Source: a bacterium (lineage in GTDB: Bacteria; CG2-30-53-67; CG2-30-70-394). Taken from it: 9,238 bases of DNA. Shown piece after piece: positions 5,127-9,238 of the stretch; the stretch's first letter is position 1, and each line of letters starts with the position of its first letter. The stretch covers positions 1 through 9,238 of the forward strand of contig JAJRSX010000169.1 in NCBI GenBank assembly GCA_024278555.1, written 5' to 3'. A model generated the notes under the pieces. That model did no database searches and was not told where the DNA came from. It saw only the letters and a program-made list of their open reading frames with translations. The translations under genes and the position numbers were made by a program.

Positions 5127-5864
5127 TTATCCCTCTTCCTCCTCTTTCCACCCGAGGCGGTAGTGGTGGCCGAGCTTGCCCTTGGCGGTATCGAGGGCGA
5201 GGACCTTGATGGAGGCGATGTCGGTGGGGCACGCCTCCTCGCAGCGGCCGCAGCCGACGCAGCCGTCCGAGTGGACCACCGGCTCGAAGATGGAGTGGCG
5301 GCCGGTACGCTCGTTGAAGCGCGGCTCCAGGGTGATCGCCTTGTCGATGAGGGGACAGACGCGGTAGCAGATCTCGCACCGCAGGCCGTTGAGCGCCAGG
5401 CAGGACTCGCGGTCGACGAGGACCGCGAGCCCCATCTCCACATCTTTGACGTCGGTGATGTGGGGGTCCAGGGCGCCGGTGGGGCACGCCTTGATACACG
5501 GCAGGGTCGGGCAGAGCTTGCAGGCGCCGGTACGGGCGGTGATCTCCGGCGTCCCCATGGCGACTCCCGCGGCAAGTGGCGCCATGTGGATGACGTCGTA
5601 GGGACAGTTCTGGGCACACAGGCCGCAGCGGATGCAGCGGGCGAGGAAGCCCGCCTCGTGGCCCGCCCCCGGCGGCCGAAGGCGCCACCGCTCGTCGCGC
5701 AGCGCCACGACGCCGCACGCCAGGGCGCCGCCGGCAAGGAGGGTGCGGCCGGTGGAGGCAAAGAGCTGGCGGCGGGTCATGCCGGCTGGTCGCGACGCAC
5801 GGTCTGCGTCGGGCGGCTCGCTGCCGGGACACACCTCGGTCGTCTTGGGAGGCTCGTGGGCCAT
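5127..5864 (-). CDS. napG: Periplasmic ferredoxin-type protein NapG
   Basis: NapG is a Tat-exported polyferredoxin that accepts electrons from NapH and passes them to NapB/NapA. The 245-residue product has a twin-arginine motif (MTRRQLFAS, Arg31-Arg32) followed by a hydrophobic stretch (LLAGGALACGVVAL). Four Cys clusters suit four [4Fe-4S] centres: CIRCGLCAQNCP (about 77-88), CKLCPTLPCIKACP (about 115-128), CLALNGLRCEICYRVCP (about 155-171) and CVGCGRCEEACP (about 202-213). The start is uncertain. The ATG at 5864 gives 28 residues before the Tat motif; the ATG at 5780 would begin at MTRRQ, closer to typical family N-termini. Neither has a clear ribosome binding site. A GTG at 5936 is rejected because it lies within a strong hairpin. 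It sits between napA and napH, as in NapC-independent nap operons. Confidence 0.9.
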   Translation of the reverse strand: MAHEPPKTTEVCPGSEPPDADRASRPAGMTRRQLFASTGRTLLAGGALACGVVALRDERWRLRPPGAGHEAGFLARCIRCGLCAQNCPYDVIHMAPLAAGVAMGTPEITARTGACKLCPTLPCIKACPTGALDPHITDVKDVEMGLAVLVDRESCLALNGLRCEICYRVCPLIDKAITLEPRFNERTGRHSIFEPVVHSDGCVGCGRCEEACPTDIASIKVLALDTAKGKLGHHYRLGWKEEEEG

Positions 5865-5911
5865 GGAACTGGAAAGAGAGGGATTGGAGGGACGGCACGG
5901 AGATGCCCGTG

Positions 5912-5952
5912 GCGGGGGGCGGGGCCGGCTCGTCACTGGACCCGCCCCCCGC
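5912..5952. promoter_or_regulatory. G/C-only 12-bp hairpin between napA and napG
   Basis: GCGGGGGGCGGG (5912-5923) is the exact reverse complement of CCCGCCCCCCGC (5941-5952), with a 17-base loop. It begins 15 bases past the napA stop on the minus strand. With no U-tract it is a poor intrinsic terminator. A stem of this stability between cistrons usually protects the upstream 3' end or reduces downstream expression. That role is inferred. Confidence 0.65.
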
Positions 5953-5967
5953 GTCCGGAGGACGGAG

Positions 5968-8466
5968 TTAGACCTTCTCCACCTTCACCGCGCACTTCTT
6001 GTAGTCGGTCTCGCGGCTCATGGGGCAGAAGGCGTCGAGGGTGACGGAGTTGATCATCACGTCCTCGTCGAACCACGGGACGAAGACGAGCCCCGCCGGC
6101 GGCTGGGCGCGGCCGCCGATGTCGGCACGGGCGATCACCTCGCCGCGCCGGGAGCGGACCCGCACCTTGTCACCGCGCCGGATGCCGAGCCCCTTGGCGT
6201 CCTTCTCGTTCATCGCCACGGTGGCGTGGGGGTAGGCGCGGTGCAGCTCCGGCACCCGGTTGGTCATCGTCCCCGAGTGCCAGTGCTCCAGGACCCGGCC
6301 GGTGCACAGCCACAGGGGGTAGTCGTGGTCGGGCTCTTCCGCCGCCGGCTCGTAGGCGCGGATCCAGATGTTCGCCCGGCCGCCGTTCTTCTTGGCGTTG
6401 CCGTAGAAGTAGACCCCCTTGCCCGGTGGCACGAAGGGGTCGTACCCCTCGCGGAAGCGCCACTGGGTCTCCTTGCCGTTGACCACCGGCCAGCGCAAAC
6501 CGCGCACCTCGTGGTAGGTGTCGTAGGGGGCGAGGTCGTGGCCGTGGCCGGCGCCAAACAGCCGGTACTCCTCCCAGATCGCCTGGTGGAGGTTGAAGCC
6601 CGCCTCGCGGTCGGCGTCGTCGTGGGGCCAGTTGGCGCGCAGGGGATACTTCTTGCGGGGGTCGTCGACGCCGTAGAAGTGCTCGAAGAGGTTGCCCATG
6701 CCGAGGCGCTTGGCCACCTCGACGATCTGCCACAGGTCCGACTTCGCCTCACCCGGCGCGTCCACCTGCTTGCGCCAGAACTGGGTGCGCCGCTCGGCGT
6801 TGCCGAAGGCGCCCTCCTTCTCCGCCCACATGGCGGTGGGCAGGACGATGTCGGCAAGCTCGGTGGAGCGGGTGGGGTAGGCGTCGGAGGCGATATAGAG
6901 CACGTGCGGCTTGCGCACCCCCTTGCGGTAACGGTCGACGTTGGCGAAGTCCTGGAGCGGGTTGGAGCACTGGGACCAGAAGACGTTGAGCTTCCCGAGG
7001 TCGACGAAGCGCAGCATCTTCACTGCGTGGGTGCCGGGCTTGCCGGGGATGGTGCCCTCGGGGACCTGCCAGATGCGCTCGGCGATGTCGCGGTGCGCCT
7101 TCTTCATCACCACCAGGTCCGCCGGCAGGCGGTGGGCAAAGGTCCCCACCTCGCGCGCGGTGCCGCACGCCGAGGGCTGGCCGGTGAGGGAGTAGGGGGA
7201 GTTGCCCGGCTCGCTGATCTTCCCCACCAGGAGGTGGAGGTTGTAGATCAGGTTGTTCACCCACGAGCCGCGGGTGTGCTGGTTGAAGCCCATGGTCCAG
7301 AAGCTGGTGACCTTGCGCGCAGGATCCCCGTACTCGCGCGCCAGCTCGTAGATCGTCTCCACCGGCACGCCGGTGAGCTTGGAGACGTTCTCCGGTGAGT
7401 AGTCGTCGATGTAGTAACGAAACTTGGTGTAGTCGACCCCCGCCTCCGGCTTGTTGAACCGCGCCAGGGCCTTGTAGTCGCCGCTCAGGAAGGCCTTGAA
7501 GGCGTCGTAGTCCGCCTTCTGGTTGTGCGGCTTGTACTCCTTGAGGTCGTCGAGGCCGTAACCGATGTTGAAGTCGGAGATCATGAAGTTGCAGTGATCC
7601 CGCACGAAGGCCTCATTCACCCACCCCTTGTCGATGATGATCTTGCAGATGCAGTTGATCAGGGCGAGATCGGTCTGCGGGTGGAAGATGACCTCCTTGT
7701 CCGCCACCTCGGTGGAGCGGTTGGAGAAGGTGGTGAGGTTGTAGAGCTTGGCCCCCGGGTGGGAGAGCTTGCGGGCGGCGACCCGGGAGTAGAGGACCGG
7801 GTGCATCTCCGCCATGTTCGACCCCCAGAGGACGAAGGTGTCCGCCGCCTCGATGTCGTCGTAGCACCCCATGGGCTCGTCGATGCCGAAGCTGGTGATG
7901 AAGCCGACCACCGCCGAGGCCATGCAGTGGCGCGCGTTCGGGTCGATGTTGTTGGAGCGCAGCCCCGCCTTGAAGAACTTGGCGGCGGCATACCCCTCGG
8001 GGATGGTCCACTGGCCGGAGCCGAACATGGCGATCGTCTTGCCCTTGCCACCGTGGGCGTCGAGCTCCTTGCGCATGGCCGCGGCGATGGTATCCAGGGC
8101 CTCATCCCAGGAGACCCGGGTGAGCTCGCCGTTCTTGTCAAAGCGGCCGTTCTTCTTGCGCATCAACGGGTGGGTGAGGCGGTCGGCGCCGTACTGGATC
8201 TTCGGCAGGAAGTACCCCTTGATGCAGTTGAGGCCACGGTTCACCGGCGCCTCCGGGTCGCCCTTGGAGGCGACGATCTTGCCGTCCTTCACCCCCACCA
8301 TGACGCCGCAGCCGGTGCCGCAGAAGCGACAGGGGATCTTGTCCCACTTGATATCCGAAACCCGCGCCTCGGCCTCCTGGACACCGATCTCCGGGGTGAT
8401 CCCGGCGGCGGCGAGGGTGGCGGCCGCGGCCGCCGACTTCACGAACTGCCTGCGAGTGAGCTCCAT
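5968..8466 (-). CDS. napA: Periplasmic nitrate reductase catalytic subunit NapA
   Basis: NapA reduces nitrate to nitrite in the periplasm using Mo-bis-molybdopterin guanine dinucleotide and one [4Fe-4S] cluster. The 832-residue product is close to the usual ~830. It starts with a Tat signal ([20 protein letters not shown]). The cluster motif is CRFCGTGC (Cys46, Cys49, Cys53) with Cys81 in LNCIKGYF. The likely Mo-ligand Cys181 lies in [12 protein letters not shown], and pterin-binding segments such as [17 protein letters not shown] and [10 protein letters not shown] are clear. A C-terminal molybdopterin dinucleotide-binding domain follows ([18 protein letters not shown] onward, near residue 705). 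The ATG at 8466 has AGGAGG five bases upstream; a 52-residue upstream extension is low-complexity and rejected. NapB is its electron donor and NapD its signal-peptide chaperone. I see no lesion in the frame. It is separated from napD by 285 bases. Confidence 0.97.
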   Translation of the reverse strand: MELTRRQFVKSAAAAATLAAAGITPEIGVQEAEARVSDIKWDKIPCRFCGTGCGVMVGVKDGKIVASKGDPEAPVNRGLNCIKGYFLPKIQYGADRLTHPLMRKKNGRFDKNGELTRVSWDEALDTIAAAMRKELDAHGGKGKTIAMFGSGQWTIPEGYAAAKFFKAGLRSNNIDPNARHCMASAVVGFITSFGIDEPMGCYDDIEAADTFVLWGSNMAEMHPVLYSRVAARKLSHPGAKLYNLTTFSNRSTEVADKEVIFHPQTDLALINCICKIIIDKGWVNEAFVRDHCNFMISDFNIGYGLDDLKEYKPHNQKADYDAFKAFLSGDYKALARFNKPEAGVDYTKFRYYIDDYSPENVSKLTGVPVETIYELAREYGDPARKVTSFWTMGFNQHTRGSWVNNLIYNLHLLVGKISEPGNSPYSLTGQPSACGTAREVGTFAHRLPADLVVMKKAHRDIAERIWQVPEGTIPGKPGTHAVKMLRFVDLGKLNVFWSQCSNPLQDFANVDRYRKGVRKPHVLYIASDAYPTRSTELADIVLPTAMWAEKEGAFGNAERRTQFWRKQVDAPGEAKSDLWQIVEVAKRLGMGNLFEHFYGVDDPRKKYPLRANWPHDDADREAGFNLHQAIWEEYRLFGAGHGHDLAPYDTYHEVRGLRWPVVNGKETQWRFREGYDPFVPPGKGVYFYGNAKKNGGRANIWIRAYEPAAEEPDHDYPLWLCTGRVLEHWHSGTMTNRVPELHRAYPHATVAMNEKDAKGLGIRRGDKVRVRSRRGEVIARADIGGRAQPPAGLVFVPWFDEDVMINSVTLDAFCPMSRETDYKKCAVKVEKV

Positions 8467-8561
8467 GGTTTCCTCCTGGGTAGGGGTGGGTGGGACGCTT
8501 ATGGGAGTGCTATGGATGTGAGAGGTGAAGAGGGGGGTAGTGCGTGCTAGAGGTCGGGAGT

Positions 8562-8710
8562 GAGGATTGGGGGGTGAGGGATGAGGGATGGGGGGGGCGG
8601 TTGGCCGCTCCGCGACCAGCAATATCTCCTGAGAAGACGTCCATCGTCACCTCTATCCGGCCCGCAGGGCCGACCGTCCCCCACCCCTCATCCCCCACTC
8701 CCCAATCCTC
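8562..8710. repeat. MITE-like 149-bp element with 32-bp inverted termini, between napD and napA
   Basis: The left end (8562-8593, GAGGATTGGGGGGTGAGGG, then ATGAGGGATGGGG) and the reverse complement of the right end (8679-8710) agree at 29 of 32 positions. The 85-base interior encodes nothing recognisable. It includes small GC dyads (GGCGGTTGGCCGC and GGCCCGCAGGGCC). I see no clear target-site duplication. The arms belong to the same purine-rich heptamer family seen at 1-23 and 9063-9106, so the element may be two inverted copies of that repeat rather than a true transposon relic. Confidence 0.65.
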
Positions 8711-8751
8711 GTTTCCGGTGGGCACGGGGCGTCTTGCAAGACACGCGGCCC

Positions 8752-9003
8752 TCACGGCGCCACCTCCTGCGCCTCCACATCGTGGTAGTGGCAGGCGAGG
8801 TTGATGGCGACCACACCGGGAATCTCCCAGATGCGGCTGGAGAGGTCCATGGAGGGGTCGATCCCCTCCGCCTCGACCAGCACGACGACGCGCGACGGCG
8901 GCACGAGGTGGAGGAGCTCCACCCCGTCGAGGGCGGTGACCGCGGCGGCGACGCGCTCGGCGTCGCCCTCCTGGGTGTCGATGATCAGGCCGGAGATGTC
9001 CAT
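8752..9003 (-). CDS. napD: NapA signal-peptide-binding chaperone NapD
   Basis: NapD is a small cytoplasmic chaperone that binds the NapA Tat signal and delays export until the molybdenum cofactor is inserted. The 83-residue product has the size and ferredoxin-like alternation of strand and helix expected of the family. MDISGLIIDT forms the first strand, RVVVLVEAEG a central strand and GVVAINLACHYHDVE the conserved final strand. The ATG at 9003 has GAGGAG five bases upstream. It is the first nap gene in the window on this strand. The 285-base gap before napA, filled by an inverted-repeat element, is much longer than is usual for these co-translated genes. Assignment rests on the C-terminal motif, size and adjacency to napA. 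Confidence 0.88.
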   Translation of the reverse strand: MDISGLIIDTQEGDAERVAAAVTALDGVELLHLVPPSRVVVLVEAEGIDPSMDLSSRIWEIPGVVAINLACHYHDVEAQEVAP

Positions 9004-9062
9004 GGGGGCTCCTCAGGGGGTTGGGGGTGCCATAGGGATGCGAGGCGGAGAGGGGGGCCGTG

Positions 9063-9106
9063 CTGAGGGGATAGGAATTAGGGGATGAGGATTAGGGGCT
9101 AGGAGT
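9063..9106. repeat. Purine-rich heptamer repeat upstream of napD
   Basis: Period-7 units (AGGGGAT, AGGAATT, AGGGGAT, GAGGATT, AGGGGCT) run to AGGAGT at about 9106. It is the same repeat type as 1-23 and the arms of 8562-8710. It occupies the position where a nap promoter would be expected. I find no convincing FNR-type dyad (TTGAT-N4-ATCAA) or -10/-35 pair between it and napD. Confidence 0.6.
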
Positions 9107-9117
9107 CTGTCGGACTT

Positions 9118-9238
9118 ATGCGATCGTTGCGAGGGAAAGCGGGCTCGAGTCCGGATTGCGACCCGTTCGAGCGCTACGCGGGCCTATGTAACGAAGAACG
9201 GGGCGCGATCCGGGCCGAGATCCGCGAATCAAGCAGTA
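9118..9238 (+). other. Right-edge segment: possible partial ORF or mobile-element end
   Basis: An open frame from ATG 9118 to the window end encodes 40 residues including DCDPFERYAGLCNEERGA. I do not recognise it, and no good ribosome binding site precedes it. Just upstream, GAGTCTGTCGGACTT (about 9103-9117) contains a small inverted repeat (AGTC...GACT) right where the heptamer repeat ends. The abrupt change in sequence character could mark the terminus of an insertion sequence. Neither reading is established. Confidence 0.22.

Noticed and set aside
5632-7398. Long plus-strand open frame (588 codons) across napA/napG
   Set aside because: Antisense to clearly assigned nap genes, with low-complexity composition and no family motifs.
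8510-8804. Small open frames in the napD-napA gap
   Set aside because: Their products are translations of the heptamer repeat (WGVGDEGWG-like and PHPSSLTPQ-like), with no ribosome binding site.
9220-9238. FNR-like site at the right edge (TTGAT half-site on the minus strand)
   Set aside because: The second half (GGATC) matches ATCAA poorly, and the site is more than 200 bases from napD.

Overview
The window is a GC-rich stretch from a flagellated Gram-negative bacterium that can probably respire nitrate. Its gene content (flagellar hook protein, Tat-exported periplasmic nitrate reductase, TrmJ, MazEF) fits Proteobacteria or Desulfobacterota-like lineages. I cannot place it more precisely from sequence alone.

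Layout, left to right. A complete flagellar hook gene flgE (+) is followed by three closely spaced hairpins or palindromes. The last is a perfect 34-bp palindrome whose exact centre is the ATG of trmJ (+), a tRNA 2'-O-methyltransferase. Next comes a toxin-antitoxin pair on the minus strand: an intact mazE antitoxin and a mazF toxin gene broken by an in-frame TAA and a -1 frameshift. Copies of a roughly 55-bp repeat bracket this pair in direct orientation. From 2937 to 3544 there is no gene I can support. That stretch holds short-period repeats (ACGCAAAG-type and ATGAAGG-type) and a tandem array of period exactly 35 bp.

The right half (9003 to 3545) is a minus-strand periplasmic nitrate reductase operon, napD-napA-napG-napH-napB. 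NapA is the Mo-bis-MGD/[4Fe-4S] catalytic subunit and NapB its diheme electron donor. NapG and NapH form an Fe-S quinol dehydrogenase that can feed NapB without NapC, and NapD is the Tat-proofreading chaperone. No napC, napE or napF is present in the window. NapB carries an unexpected lipobox-like signal sequence.

The operon is interrupted at three junctions. A 149-bp element with 32-bp near-perfect terminal inverted repeats lies between napD and napA. A very stable G/C hairpin lies between napA and napG. An inverted-repeat element fills the gap between napG and napH. Only napH and napB show the tight spacing expected of an uninterrupted operon. Upstream of napD are a G-rich heptamer repeat and, at the right edge, sequence that may be the end of another unit, so the nap promoter is not recognisable here.

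The most notable theme is the load and variety of small intergenic repeats, at least five families in 9.2 kb, at nearly every gene boundary. I see no convincing new multi-gene system.
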